From Paracoccaceae bacterium (GTDB taxonomy: Bacteria > Pseudomonadota > Alphaproteobacteria > Rhodobacterales > Rhodobacteraceae): a stretch of 64,000 nt of DNA. The number at the start of each line of letters is the position of its first letter. Positions within the stretch are counted from its first letter, which is position 1. The stretch lies in assembly GCA_018222585.1 (NCBI GenBank), contig JAAFAB010000012.1, forward strand, positions 1 to 64,000, read 5' to 3'. The position numbers were made by a program, and so were the translations under genes. Shown one piece after another: positions 37,046-45,750 of this stretch. Below the pieces are notes generated by a model. It ran no database searches, was not told the origin of the DNA, and worked only from the letters and a program-made list of their open reading frames with translations.

Positions 37046-37758
37046 TGGCCCGCAGCCCCGACACCGCTGATCGCCTCGAAGCGGCGGGTCACGGCCTCGC
37101 GCTCGGCGGGGCTGAGGGTGGTGCCCTCTAACACCCGCGCCATCGGCAGGATGGTGATCTGCCGCCCGCCGTAGTCCGCCATCATGCCCTGCCTGCCGCC
37201 GCCCATGGGATAGAGTGTGTCGGGCAGCAGGTAGACGTCCTCTCCCAGGGTCTGATCGAGACCGGAGGCCACCCCGGCCTCTTCCAGCAGCTTGCGGTAC
37301 TGCGGCATCCGGTAGCTCTGGCTGGAGAGCGTGCCCTCATGCTGCAGCAGGAGGTTGACGTCGATCGGCACATCGCTGGACGCGCCGTCCTGAGGGTCGC
37401 CGAGAGACATCCGGATCTGGCCGAAGTAGTCATTTGTCATGCTCTCGGGATTGAGCGCGCCGCCCGGTCCGATCTCGAAGCTCGGCGTGAAGTCCTCGAC
37501 TTCGGCGATGGCCACTCCACTGCCTCCGTAGAGGGAGGTCTGCGTAGTCTCCTCATCCTCGTCGGGCTCCTCGTCGGGCTCCTCGTCGGGCTGCACGGCG
37601 GCGATCAGGCAGAGGATGGTGCGGTCGGCGGTCTCGAGCGACCGATCAAGGTAGTATCCGAAGATCTCGGTGGCACAGACCGTCTGCGCCGAGGCCCCGC
37701 CGCCTGCGCCGCAAAGGGTGATGCAGGCCGTTCCGATCAGTGTTGCCATGCGCATCAT
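37042..37758 (-). CDS. Uncharacterised secreted protein with acidic repeat, 238 residues
   Basis: The product has a signal peptide (MMRMATLIGTACITLCGAGG, cleavage after ASA), then a cysteine-containing segment (VCATEIFGYYLDRS...ILCLIAAVQ), an acidic run built of repeated PDEE units (residues about 56-68), and a longer C-terminal domain ending SPAEREAVTRRFEAISGVG. Not recognised. The ATG at 37758 follows GGGAGAG. It is coupled to the next membrane-protein gene through GTGA. The repeat is also visible in DNA as tandem GGCTCCTCGTC units. Confidence 0.68.
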   Translation of the reverse strand: MMRMATLIGTACITLCGAGGGASAQTVCATEIFGYYLDRSLETADRTILCLIAAVQPDEEPDEEPDEDEETTQTSLYGGSGVAIAEVEDFTPSFEIGPGGALNPESMTNDYFGQIRMSLGDPQDGASSDVPIDVNLLLQHEGTLSSQSYRMPQYRKLLEEAGVASGLDQTLGEDVYLLPDTLYPMGGGRQGMMADYGGRQITILPMARVLEGTTLSPAEREAVTRRFEAISGVGAAGQ

Positions 37759-37937
37759 CTGTCCGCTCTCCCTCTTCCCACCCGGAAAGTAGGCGGCAGG
37801 CTTTGCCCTGACGTCAACCGCCGGCGCTGCGACCTTGGTCGCAAGGGCGGGGCAAATCCGCACCCGCACCCCCGGTGCGGCCCGGGACTGCCTGATCTGT
37901 GAGCGGCAGGGAGCGACGCGGCTCGGGGCGGGCGCCC

Positions 37938-37969
37938 AAACAAAAGACCCGGGCGCTTGCACGCCCGGG
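37938..37969 (-). terminator. Rho-independent terminator of glnK-amtB
   Basis: CCCGGGCG-CTTGCA-CGCCCGGG forms a perfect 8-bp GC stem (37948-37969), followed in the amtB direction by TCTTTTGTTT. It lies 30 bases after the amtB stop. Confidence 0.85.
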
Positions 37970-37999
37970 CCAGGTTCTGGCTGAAGTTTGGAAGGAGGA

Positions 38000-39328
38000 T
38001 CAGCCTTTGGAGAACTCGGGGTAGGCTTCCATGCCCAGTTCGGCCATGTCGAGGCCGGTGATCTCGTCTTCTTCCGAGACGCGGATACCGACGACGGCCT
38101 TCAGGATGAACCAGACCACGGTCGAGGCGACCACGGTGGCAGCACCGATGACCAGGATACCGTAGAGCTGTGCGCCCAGGGTGGCCGAGCCCGAGAAGAC
38201 AACGGCGATGGTGCCCCAGATACCGCAGACCAGGTGAACCGGGATGGCGCCGACGACGTCGTCGATCTTCAGCTTGTCCAGCAGCGGCACGGAGAAGACG
38301 ACCAGGATGCCGCCGATCATGCCGATGATGGTCGCGCCGCCCAGCGAGGGGGCCAGCGGTTCGGCGGTGATCGACACCAGGCCGGCCAGGGCGCCGTTCA
38401 GCACCATGGTCAGGTCGACCTTCTTGTACATCAGCTGGGTCAGGATCGCGGCCGCCACGGCACCACCGGCAGCTGCCGTGTTGGTGTTCGAGAAGATGCG
38501 CGACACGTCAGCGACGTCACCGATCGAGCCCATGGCCAGCTGCGAGCCGCCATTGAAGCCGAACCAGCCGAGCCACAGGATGAACGTCCCCAGGGTGGCC
38601 AGGGTCAGGTTCGAGCCCGGGAAGGCCATGACCTTGCCGTCCTTGTACTTGCCGATACGCGGCCCGAGGATGATGGCGCCGGTCAGGGCAGCCCAGCCGC
38701 CGACAGAGTGCACGATGGTCGAGCCCGCGAAGTCCGAGAAGCCAGCTTCGCCGACGAAGCCGCCGCCCCAGGTCCAGGATGCGGTGATCGGGTAGATGAT
38801 CGAGGTCAGGATGACCGTGAAGATCATGAAGGGCCACAGCTTGATCCGCTCGGCCAGGGTGCCCGAGACGATCGAGGCAGTGGCGCCGCAGAACATCAGC
38901 TGGAAGAAGAAGTCCGAGCCGGTGGAAGCGTAGGAGTAGTCATCCGCCGCTTCGGCGGTCACACCCACGGCTTCCAGGACGCCGGGGCCGAAGACGCCGG
39001 AGAGGACGCCATCCACAGCCCAGGTGCCCAGCGGGTACATCAGGTTGTAGCCGATCAGGTAGTAGAAGATCGACGCGATACCGAAGAGCATGACGTTCTT
39101 GGTCAGCTGCATGGCCACGTTCTTGGAGCGGACGAGGCCCGCCTCGAGCATGGCAAAGCCACAGGCCATGAAGAACACCAGGAAGCCGGCCATCAGGAAC
39201 AGCAGGGTGTTGAGGATGAAGACGACATCGGTCGGCACGACGGCCGGCGCGGCTTCATCTTGCGCAAGGCCGAGGCTCGGCAGCGCGATCACGGCTGCGG
39301 CAAGGCCAAGTTTTGCGAAGGTTTTCAT
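38000..39328 (-). CDS. amtB: Ammonium transporter AmtB
   Basis: AmtB carries ammonium/ammonia across the inner membrane and is blocked by the PII protein GlnK. The 442-residue precursor has a cleavable signal peptide (MKTFAKLGLAAAVIALPSLG, then AQ) and about eleven membrane segments, with family blocks FFMACGFAMLEAGLVRSKN and DFAGSTIVHSVGGWAAL, which holds a conserved channel histidine. The ATG at 39328 follows AAAGGAAA. It is the second gene of the glnK-amtB operon, 31 bases after glnK, and is followed by a strong terminator. Confidence 0.96.
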   Translation of the reverse strand: MKTFAKLGLAAAVIALPSLGLAQDEAAPAVVPTDVVFILNTLLFLMAGFLVFFMACGFAMLEAGLVRSKNVAMQLTKNVMLFGIASIFYYLIGYNLMYPLGTWAVDGVLSGVFGPGVLEAVGVTAEAADDYSYASTGSDFFFQLMFCGATASIVSGTLAERIKLWPFMIFTVILTSIIYPITASWTWGGGFVGEAGFSDFAGSTIVHSVGGWAALTGAIILGPRIGKYKDGKVMAFPGSNLTLATLGTFILWLGWFGFNGGSQLAMGSIGDVADVSRIFSNTNTAAAGGAVAAAILTQLMYKKVDLTMVLNGALAGLVSITAEPLAPSLGGATIIGMIGGILVVFSVPLLDKLKIDDVVGAIPVHLVCGIWGTIAVVFSGSATLGAQLYGILVIGAATVVASTVVWFILKAVVGIRVSEEDEITGLDMAELGMEAYPEFSKG

Positions 39329-39359
39329 TGGATTAGTTTCCTTTCCCCTGTCCGGCGTC

Positions 39360-39698
39360 TCAGAGCGCGTCGTCGTTGGTTTCGCCGGTCCGCACCCGAA
39401 CCGCTTGCTGGACGTCCAGCACGAAGATTTTGCCGTCACCGATCTTGCCGGTCTTGGCGGTGCTGGTGATGGTTTCGACCACCTGGTCGGCCATGGCCGC
39501 GGTCACGGCGATTTCCAGCTTGATCTTGGGCACGAAGTTCACGGCGTATTCCGCGCCGCGGTAGATCTCGGTATGCCCCGACTGAGAGCCGAAGCCCTTG
39601 ATTTCCGTCACCATCATCCCGCGCACGCCGATCTCGGTCAGCGCCTCGCGGACCTCCTCCAGCTTGAACGGTTTGATTGTCGCAATGATCAGTTTCAC
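39360..39698 (-). CDS. glnK: Nitrogen regulatory PII protein GlnK
   Basis: PII proteins sense 2-oxoglutarate and ATP/ADP and, after loss of uridylyl groups, block AmtB. The 112-residue protein is of standard length and carries the T-loop with uridylylation site Tyr51 (YRGAEY) and the B-loop TGKIGDGKIF. It starts at GTG 39698 behind AAGGGG; longer readings from 39791 enter the promoter region. Being upstream of amtB identifies it as GlnK rather than GlnB. Two 12-base direct repeats lie about 85-120 bases upstream. Confidence 0.95.
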   Translation of the reverse strand: MKLIIATIKPFKLEEVREALTEIGVRGMMVTEIKGFGSQSGHTEIYRGAEYAVNFVPKIKLEIAVTAAMADQVVETITSTAKTGKIGDGKIFVLDVQQAVRVRTGETNDDAL

Positions 39699-39782
39699 TA
39701 CTATCCCCTTCCGTTGTCCGGGCTGTCGCGCTTGCAGCACCCGCCCTTTGGCACTGGCACCTAAGCCCCTCGGGTCGTCGTT

Positions 39783-39816
39783 GCGGAGCAAAACCGACCC
39801 TTGCGCGGAGCAAAAC
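39783..39816 (-). promoter_or_regulatory. Tandem 12-base direct repeats upstream of glnK
   Basis: GCGGAGCAAAAC occurs exactly at 39783-39794 and 39805-39816, a centre spacing of 22 bp or about two helical turns. On the glnK strand each reads GTTTTGCTCCGC. An AT-rich stretch (39845-39875) lies just upstream. This looks like a two-site binding region for a regulator, perhaps NtrC or another nitrogen regulator, but the motif is not one I recognise. Confidence 0.5.
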
Positions 39817-39963
39817 GCCGCTCATTCGCCCATTTGATGTGCGGAATGTATTTTTCGCATAAAATTTACTCAGAACTGAATCGCCCTTCGGGGCACGGGG
39901 CGGCTCAACATTGCCGCGCGAAAGCGGTACTCTGGGAAAAAACAAGGGCTCCGGGCAGGCAGC

Positions 39964-42171
39964 ATGAGTGATTCAGGAAAGCGCAGACCGTCGCTGGTGG
40001 CGGACAAACGCTATGGCGGCAAGACGAAGCCCCGCAGCGGTGGCGGACGAGGCGGCAACGGCGGCGGCAAGCGCACGCCGCCGCGCAAGCCCGCCCCCCG
40101 CAAGACCGCGACCCGGCGTGCACCCGCGCGCCGCAGCCCCCGCAAGAAGAGGAATCCCCTGGTGGCCTTCGTTCTGTCGATCTTCGGCTGGGTCTTCGGA
40201 CTGATCTGGCGCGTGCTCTGGCGGCTCGGTGCCGTGTCCGCGGCCCTGGTGATCCTGGCGGCGGGGATCAGTGGCCTGACCATGCCGCCGCTGGACGAGC
40301 TTTATGACGGGCGCATCCGCGGCTCGGTCACCATGCTGGACGACCAGGGCCAGACCTTTGCCTGGCGCGGCGACCAGTTCGGCGGGATGGTCAGTGCCGA
40401 CACGGTCTCTCCGCACCTCAAGAACGCCATCGTCGCCACCGAGGACAAGCGGTTCTACCGCCACTTCGGCGTCAGCCCGCGCGGCATTGCCAGCGCCATC
40501 CGCATCAACCTGAGCGAGGGACGCGGGCCGCTTTCGGGCAACGGCGGCTCGACCATCACCCAGCAGACCGCGAAACTGCTCTGCTTCGGCCAGAGCTACG
40601 ATCCGACGGTCTGGGACAGTGAAGCCGCCTACGAGGCCGACTGCCGCGAAAGCACCCTGATGCGCAAGGCGCGGGAAGCGATCTACGCCATGGGCATGGA
40701 GATGCGGTATTCCAAGGACGATATCCTGACGCTCTACATGAACCGCGCCTACCTGGGTGAGGGCACGCGGGGCTTCGAGGCCGCCAGCCAGCGCTATTTC
40801 GGCAAATCGGCGGCCAATGTGACGCCCGCCGAGGCCGCCATGCTGGCCGGCCTGCTGAAGGCGCCGACGCGCTATGCGCCGACCAACAACCTGCAGCGCA
40901 GCCGCGACCGCGCCTCGGTCATCGTGCGGCTGATGGAGGACCAGGGCTACCTGTCCCATGCCAGCGCCGAGGATGCGATCGCCCACCCCGCGCAACTCAG
41001 CCAGCGCGCGCAGACCCAGTCGGGCGGCTATTTCGCCGACTGGATCATGTCTTCGACCCCCGATTTCCTGACCTCGAAGACGACCGAGGACGTGCTGCTG
41101 ACCACGACGCTGGACCAGCGCCTGCAGAAGGCCGCCGAGGAGGCGGTGGAATGGGTCTTCGACGAGAAGGTGCGCGAGGGCTCCAACGCCCAGGCCGCCG
41201 TGGTGGTGATGAGCGCCGACGGCGCCGTGCGTGCCATGGTCGGCGGCCGCGACGTGAGCGGCGGCGGCGTGTTCAACCGTGCCACCCAGGCGCTGCGGCA
41301 GACCGGCTCAAGCTTCAAGCCCTTCGTCTATGCCACCGCGCTGGAGCTGGGCTTCCACTACAACGACGTGGTCGAGGACAGCCCGCTGACCATCGACATC
41401 CCCGGCTCGGGCCCCTGGAGCCCCGAGAACTACGACCACCAGTTCCGCGGTCCGGTGACCCTGGAAGAGGCGCTGATGAAGTCGCTGAACATCCCGGCGG
41501 TGCGCGTCGCCACCGAGGTCGGGCTGGAGAACGTGCGCAAGATCGCCAGCGACTTCGGTATCGAGAGCGACCTGGCCGCCGGCCCGGCGCTGGCGCTCGG
41601 CGCCTCGGAGAGCACGCTGGTCGAGATGGTCGGCGCCTATGCGGGCATCCTCAACGGCGGCTCCTCGGTCACGCCCTACGGGCTGAAGGAGGTCCGCCTG
41701 CAGGGCGATTCCGATCCGCTCATGGGCAGCGAGGGCGGCATCGGCGAGCGGGTGATCCGCGAGGATGCCGCGCGCGAGCTGATCTACATGATGCGCCAGG
41801 TGGTGACCCGGGGCACCGGCACCCGCGCCGGGCTGGACGACCGCGAGATCGCCGGCAAGACCGGCACCACCCAGGCCGCGCGTGATGCCTGGTTCATCGG
41901 TTTCTCGGCCGACTACGTCGCCGGGGTCTGGATGGGCTACGACGACAACACGCCGCTGACCGGGGTCACCGGCTCGGGACTGCCTGCCGAGATCTTCCAC
42001 GAGGTCATGGCGCGGGTCCACGAGGGCCTGCCGGTGCATGAGCTGCCAATGCTGCACCCGGCGCCGGAGCCGGCGCGCAACCTGGCGGGCCAGCCTTCGG
42101 GCGGGGGCAATCCGCAGCGGCTGGACAACGTGATCGAACGGGCGCTGAAAGACATCTTCGGTCTGCGCTGA
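39964..42171 (+). CDS. Class A penicillin-binding protein (PBP1A family)
   Basis: A bifunctional peptidoglycan glycosyltransferase and transpeptidase. The 735-residue protein has a very basic, proline/arginine-rich cytoplasmic tail (1-65), one membrane segment (about 70-100), the GT51 domain with catalytic Glu160 (EDKRFYRHFG), an insertion with two cysteines (LLCFG...ADCRES), and a transpeptidase domain with the active-site serine in SSFK (Ser449-Lys452), SLN and KTG at 632-634. The ATG follows GGGCAGGCAGC. It is divergent from glnK. Catalytic motifs are intact. Confidence 0.94.
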   Translation: MSDSGKRRPSLVADKRYGGKTKPRSGGGRGGNGGGKRTPPRKPAPRKTATRRAPARRSPRKKRNPLVAFVLSIFGWVFGLIWRVLWRLGAVSAALVILAAGISGLTMPPLDELYDGRIRGSVTMLDDQGQTFAWRGDQFGGMVSADTVSPHLKNAIVATEDKRFYRHFGVSPRGIASAIRINLSEGRGPLSGNGGSTITQQTAKLLCFGQSYDPTVWDSEAAYEADCRESTLMRKAREAIYAMGMEMRYSKDDILTLYMNRAYLGEGTRGFEAASQRYFGKSAANVTPAEAAMLAGLLKAPTRYAPTNNLQRSRDRASVIVRLMEDQGYLSHASAEDAIAHPAQLSQRAQTQSGGYFADWIMSSTPDFLTSKTTEDVLLTTTLDQRLQKAAEEAVEWVFDEKVREGSNAQAAVVVMSADGAVRAMVGGRDVSGGGVFNRATQALRQTGSSFKPFVYATALELGFHYNDVVEDSPLTIDIPGSGPWSPENYDHQFRGPVTLEEALMKSLNIPAVRVATEVGLENVRKIASDFGIESDLAAGPALALGASESTLVEMVGAYAGILNGGSSVTPYGLKEVRLQGDSDPLMGSEGGIGERVIREDAARELIYMMRQVVTRGTGTRAGLDDREIAGKTGTTQAARDAWFIGFSADYVAGVWMGYDDNTPLTGVTGSGLPAEIFHEVMARVHEGLPVHELPMLHPAPEPARNLAGQPSGGGNPQRLDNVIERALKDIFGLR

Positions 42172-42340
42172 GCGGGTCGGGCGGCAAAGAGCCGCCCCGC
42201 CCCCGAATGCAGCAAGTCCTCAATGATCCAGCGCCAGTGCTACAGGCGCTTCCGGTGCGATTCCGGTCTCTGGCAAGGCACGGCGCAGGGCAGGGCTTCG
42301 ACGCCACCGCTCGCCGTCTTGCCTGCGGCCCGGGCCGGGC

Positions 42341-42970
42341 TCAGCCCGCCCGGCGCAGGGCCGTGGTCAGGGCGCCGATGTCACCACGCTGTGCGTCCAG
42401 CATGGCGCCGATCTCGGTCCGTTCGGTGGCGAGCAGCGACACGCCCTCGATCACCATCTCGTAGAACAGCATCGAGCCGCCCCGGTCGGTGACCAGGAAT
42501 TCCACGTCGAAGGGCGCCTGGCCGCGCAGCGCGAAGACGGTGTCGACGATGAAACGGTCCTTGTAGGGCCGCGCGCCGGAGACGCTGATCTGGGCGCCGA
42601 TGAACTCGCGGAAGCGCTTGCCGTACTTGCGTGCGACATAGCCCGAGAAGGCGTCGGTGTAGGCGGCGAGCTGGGCCGGCGAGGCACTGCGCGCCGCCGG
42701 GCCGAGGCAGCTGCGGGCGATGGTCGGCACATCGGCATACTGGTGCAGCATGGCTTCGAAGCGGGCGATCATCTGCGCCTCGGGCTGGCCCGAGTTGATC
42801 ACGCCGTTGATCTCGCGCACCACCTTCTCGACCAGGCCGGTGGCCTGGGGCGCGGTCAGCGCACGGGCGGCAGGCAGCGGCAGCAGCAGGGTGGCCAGGG
42901 CCGCCCCGGCGCCGGTCAGCAGGGCGCGGCGCGTCAGGCTACTGCGCGTAGGGGTCGATGTATGGCTCAT
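42341..42970 (-). CDS. mlaC: MlaC-family phospholipid-binding periplasmic protein
   Basis: MlaC shuttles phospholipids between the outer-membrane MlaA complex and the inner-membrane MlaFEDB pump. The 209-residue precursor has a Tat-like signal (SLTRRALLTGAGAALATLLL, twin arginines) rather than the Sec signal of E. coli MlaC, and the family block ADVPTIARSCLGPAA...YTDAFSGYVARKYGKRFREF. The ATG at 42970 lies inside the end of mlaA (32-base overlap). The pump genes are not in the window. Confidence 0.88.
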   Translation of the reverse strand: MSHTSTPTRSSLTRRALLTGAGAALATLLLPLPAARALTAPQATGLVEKVVREINGVINSGQPEAQMIARFEAMLHQYADVPTIARSCLGPAARSASPAQLAAYTDAFSGYVARKYGKRFREFIGAQISVSGARPYKDRFIVDTVFALRGQAPFDVEFLVTDRGGSMLFYEMVIEGVSLLATERTEIGAMLDAQRGDIGALTTALRRAG

Positions 42971-43739
42971 TGGCTTGCTCACCCGTATCGTCATAGGGGT
43001 CCAGATAGGCATCCGCCGCGGCCTCTCCAAGGGCATGGCGACGGCTTTCAAGGTAGATCAGCCGCAGTTGCGCGTAGCTGTCCGCCGAACCGTAGAGCAC
43101 CGAATCCACCGTCTCGCGGGTGTAGCCGCGCTGGCCGACCCCATGGGCCAGGGCGCTGCCCTGCTTCAGCTGCCGCTCGGAACGGTCCATCAGCGGATCC
43201 AGCGGGTTGGTGAAGATGTCGACGATGCGCCCCGCCGTCGCCCGCTCGGTCGAGGGGCCGAGCACCGGCAGCTCCTGGTAGGCGCCTTCGGGAACACCCC
43301 AGATCGCCAGGGTCTCGCCGAAATCCGTGGCGCGCGGGTGGATCCCGAAGGCATCGGCGGCGTCGATCAGCCCGCCGACACCGATGGTGGTGTTCATCAC
43401 GAACCGCACCGTGTTGATGCCGGCCTCCTTCAGGCGCCCCTGCAGCAGGTTGTTCACCACGTCCGAGGGCGTGCCGAGGTTGGCCGAGAAATTGCCGACA
43501 AGCTGGTTGACCGGCTGCGGCACGACGGTGGCATAGACAGTCCCGGCCGGGCGCAGCACCGCCCGGTCGAGCGCCAGGTTGACCTGGTGCATCTGCCGGT
43601 TCTGCGCCTCGTAGGGATCGAAGGGCGCGCCCTCCCGGGTCACCCCCGGCTCGGGCCGCGTGCAGGCGGCGGCGGTGGCCACCAGCCCGGCGAGGGCCAG
43701 CAGGCGCAGGGTGGCGGAAAGGGAGGGGCGCAGGGACAT
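42939..43739 (-). CDS. mlaA: MlaA (VacJ) family lipoprotein
   Basis: MlaA sits in the outer membrane and removes surface phospholipids. The 266-residue precursor has a lipoprotein-like signal ending VATAAAC and the family blocks DPYEAQNRQMHQVNLALDRAV, NFSANLGTPSDVVNNLLQ and FGIHPRATDFGETLAIWGVPEG. I chose the ATG at 43739; a GTG nine bases upstream is possible. It overlaps mlaC by 32 bases, so the two are co-expressed. Confidence 0.92.
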   Translation of the reverse strand: MSLRPSLSATLRLLALAGLVATAAACTRPEPGVTREGAPFDPYEAQNRQMHQVNLALDRAVLRPAGTVYATVVPQPVNQLVGNFSANLGTPSDVVNNLLQGRLKEAGINTVRFVMNTTIGVGGLIDAADAFGIHPRATDFGETLAIWGVPEGAYQELPVLGPSTERATAGRIVDIFTNPLDPLMDRSERQLKQGSALAHGVGQRGYTRETVDSVLYGSADSYAQLRLIYLESRRHALGEAAADAYLDPYDDTGEQANEPYIDPYAQ

Positions 43740-43921
43740 GTCGGGCACTCTTGGCGGATCGTACGGGGCAGGTCGGTCGGGTCAAACGGGGCGGATGAAA
43801 AGGCGGCAGGTCAAACGGGGGCGCCGGACAGCAGGCCGCCCCGGCATGGGATCCGGCCATGATGCCCGTCCGGCTTTATCTATTCCTTAATGGCTGAGGT
43901 GCCATAGCTCGCAAGCCCCCC

Positions 43922-43938
43922 GGTCACGGGATGTGACC
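43922..43938. promoter_or_regulatory. GGTCAC/GTGACC dyad upstream of the secretion genes
   Basis: GGTCAC-GGGAT-GTGACC is a perfect six-base dyad with a five-base spacer in the 280-bp region between mlaA and the secretion ABC gene. It is about 80 bases upstream of the latter's start. It is operator-like; no binding protein can be named. Nothing else is seen in this gap. Confidence 0.35.
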
Positions 43939-44019
43939 CAGAAGCGACAACCCGCCGGTGCGGGCTGGCGTGGGTGGGGATGTTCCGGGGCCAGGACCGT
44001 CCCCGGCAAGGAGAGCAGG

Positions 44020-45750
44020 GTGCCAAAGGCGGAAACCTCGGCAGGTCAGGCAGAACTGCGGCGGGTGCGGGCGGAGAGCCGCGGCCTCTACTGGCTGGCG
44101 GCGCTGTTCTCGGCCTTCGCAAACCTACTGGTGCTGACCGGCCCGCTCTACATGCTGCTGGTCTACGACCGGGTGCTGTCCTCGCGCTCAGTCGAGACAC
44201 TGATCGCCCTGACGCTGCTGGCGGGATTCCTCTTTGCCATGATGGGCCTGCTGGACGGCGCCCGCGCCCGGCTGCTGACCCGGATCGGCGCGCGCTTCCA
44301 GGCGCGGCTGGACCGGCGCGTTTACGAGGCGGCGCTGAGACAGGCCTCCGAGGGGCGGCGCGGCGGCGAGACCGCGCTGCAGGACCTCGATTCGATCCGC
44401 GCCCTGCTGGGCTCGGCGGTGCCGGGTGCCCTGGCCGACCTGCCCTGGACGCCGGTCTTCCTGGCCGGACTGGCGCTGTTCCACCCCGCTCTCGGGCTGC
44501 TGGCGCTTGGCGGCGGAGCGGCGCTGGTGCTGCTGACCGCCATCGGGCAGACCCTGGGCCGGGGGCGCCAGGCCGAGGGCTATGCCGCCGCCTTCGCCGC
44601 CCAGTCGCAGGCCGATCAGATGCGCGCCGAGGCCGGGCTGGTGCGTGCCATGGGCATGGGCGGGGCCGCCTTCCGCCGCTGGCACGCCGCCCGCATCACG
44701 GCGCTGGAGGCGCTCGGCGCCGCCGCCGACGTGACCTCGGCGCTCTCGGCGCTCAGCCGGGCGCTGCGGCTGTTCCTGCAATCGGCGATGCTTGGGCTGG
44801 GCGCCTGGCTGGTGCTGCACGAGGCGCTCTCGCCCGGGGCGATGATCGCCGGTTCGGTCCTGATGGGCCGGGCTCTGACACCGATCGAGGCGCTGATCGG
44901 CAACTGGCCGCTGCTGGCCCGCGCCCGGCGCGGCTGGCAGGCGCTGGCGCTGCTGCTGGCCGAGGCGCCCCCGGCGGCGCCGCGCACCGCCCTGCCCCGC
45001 CCCGCCGCCCGGCTGCAGGTGCAGCAGGCCAGCGTGGTGCCCCCGGGCGACTCCCAGGCCGCGCTGCGCCTGGTAAGCTTCACCCTGGAGCCGGGCCAGG
45101 CCTGCGGCGTCATCGGCCCCTCGGGCGCCGGCAAATCGACCCTTGCACGCGCCCTCACCCATGGCTGGCCCTGCGCCGGCGGCCAGATCCGGCTGGATGG
45201 CGCGACGCTGGACCAGTACGATCCCGAAGAGCTGGGCCGCCTGGTCGGCTACCTGCCGCAGCGGGTCGAGTTGTTCGATGGCACCATCGCCGAAAACATC
45301 GCCCGCCTGGCCGAGGCGCCCGACGACGCCCGGGTGGTCGAGGCCGCCCGGCGCGCAGATGCCCACGAGATGATCCTGAAGATGCCGCGCGGCTACGACA
45401 CCCGGGTCAGTCCCCACGGCGGGCGGCTCTCGGGCGGGCAGATCCAGCGCATCGGGCTGGCCCGGGCGCTGTACGACGACCCGGTGCTGCTGGTGCTGGA
45501 CGAGCCGAATTCGAACCTCGACAACGAAGGCAGCCAGGCGCTGAACGGCGCGATCCGCGGGCTGCGCGCGGCGGGCGCGGCGGTGCTGATCATGGCGCAT
45601 CGACCTGCGGCGATCCAGGAATGCGACATGCTGCTGATGCTGGATCACGGGCAGCGGGTGGCCTTCGGACCGCGCGACGAGGTGCTGCGCAAGGTGGTGC
45701 AGAATCACGAGCATATCCGCGGCGCCACCGGCACGGGCGGTCTCCGGTGA
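44020..45750 (+). CDS. Type I secretion ABC permease/ATPase (PrtD-like)
   Basis: The inner-membrane exporter of a type I secretion system. The 576-residue protein has a six-segment membrane domain (about 25-310), Walker A GPSGAGKST from Gly366, signature LSGGQIQR, Walker B LLVLDEPNSNLD and H-loop MAHR. It lacks a peptidase C39 domain, so it fits the PrtD/LipB type that handles unprocessed C-terminal-signal substrates. I chose GTG 44020, behind AAGGAGAG; readings from 43933 run through the dyad. It overlaps the HlyD-like gene by GTGA. Confidence 0.92.
   Translation: MPKAETSAGQAELRRVRAESRGLYWLAALFSAFANLLVLTGPLYMLLVYDRVLSSRSVETLIALTLLAGFLFAMMGLLDGARARLLTRIGARFQARLDRRVYEAALRQASEGRRGGETALQDLDSIRALLGSAVPGALADLPWTPVFLAGLALFHPALGLLALGGGAALVLLTAIGQTLGRGRQAEGYAAAFAAQSQADQMRAEAGLVRAMGMGGAAFRRWHAARITALEALGAAADVTSALSALSRALRLFLQSAMLGLGAWLVLHEALSPGAMIAGSVLMGRALTPIEALIGNWPLLARARRGWQALALLLAEAPPAAPRTALPRPAARLQVQQASVVPPGDSQAALRLVSFTLEPGQACGVIGPSGAGKSTLARALTHGWPCAGGQIRLDGATLDQYDPEELGRLVGYLPQRVELFDGTIAENIARLAEAPDDARVVEAARRADAHEMILKMPRGYDTRVSPHGGRLSGGQIQRIGLARALYDDPVLLVLDEPNSNLDNEGSQALNGAIRGLRAAGAAVLIMAHRPAAIQECDMLLMLDHGQRVAFGPRDEVLRKVVQNHEHIRGATGTGGLR

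Noticed and set aside
37540-37600. A CRISPR-like or microsatellite array at the GGCTCCTCGTC repeats
   Set aside because: The units are short, contiguous and in frame inside a gene, encoding PDEE repeats. There are no spacers.
39699-39963. A sigma-54 promoter in front of glnK
   Set aside because: TTGGCAC occurs at 39739-39745, but on the wrong strand and without a correctly spaced TTGC. No -24/-12 pair reads toward glnK.
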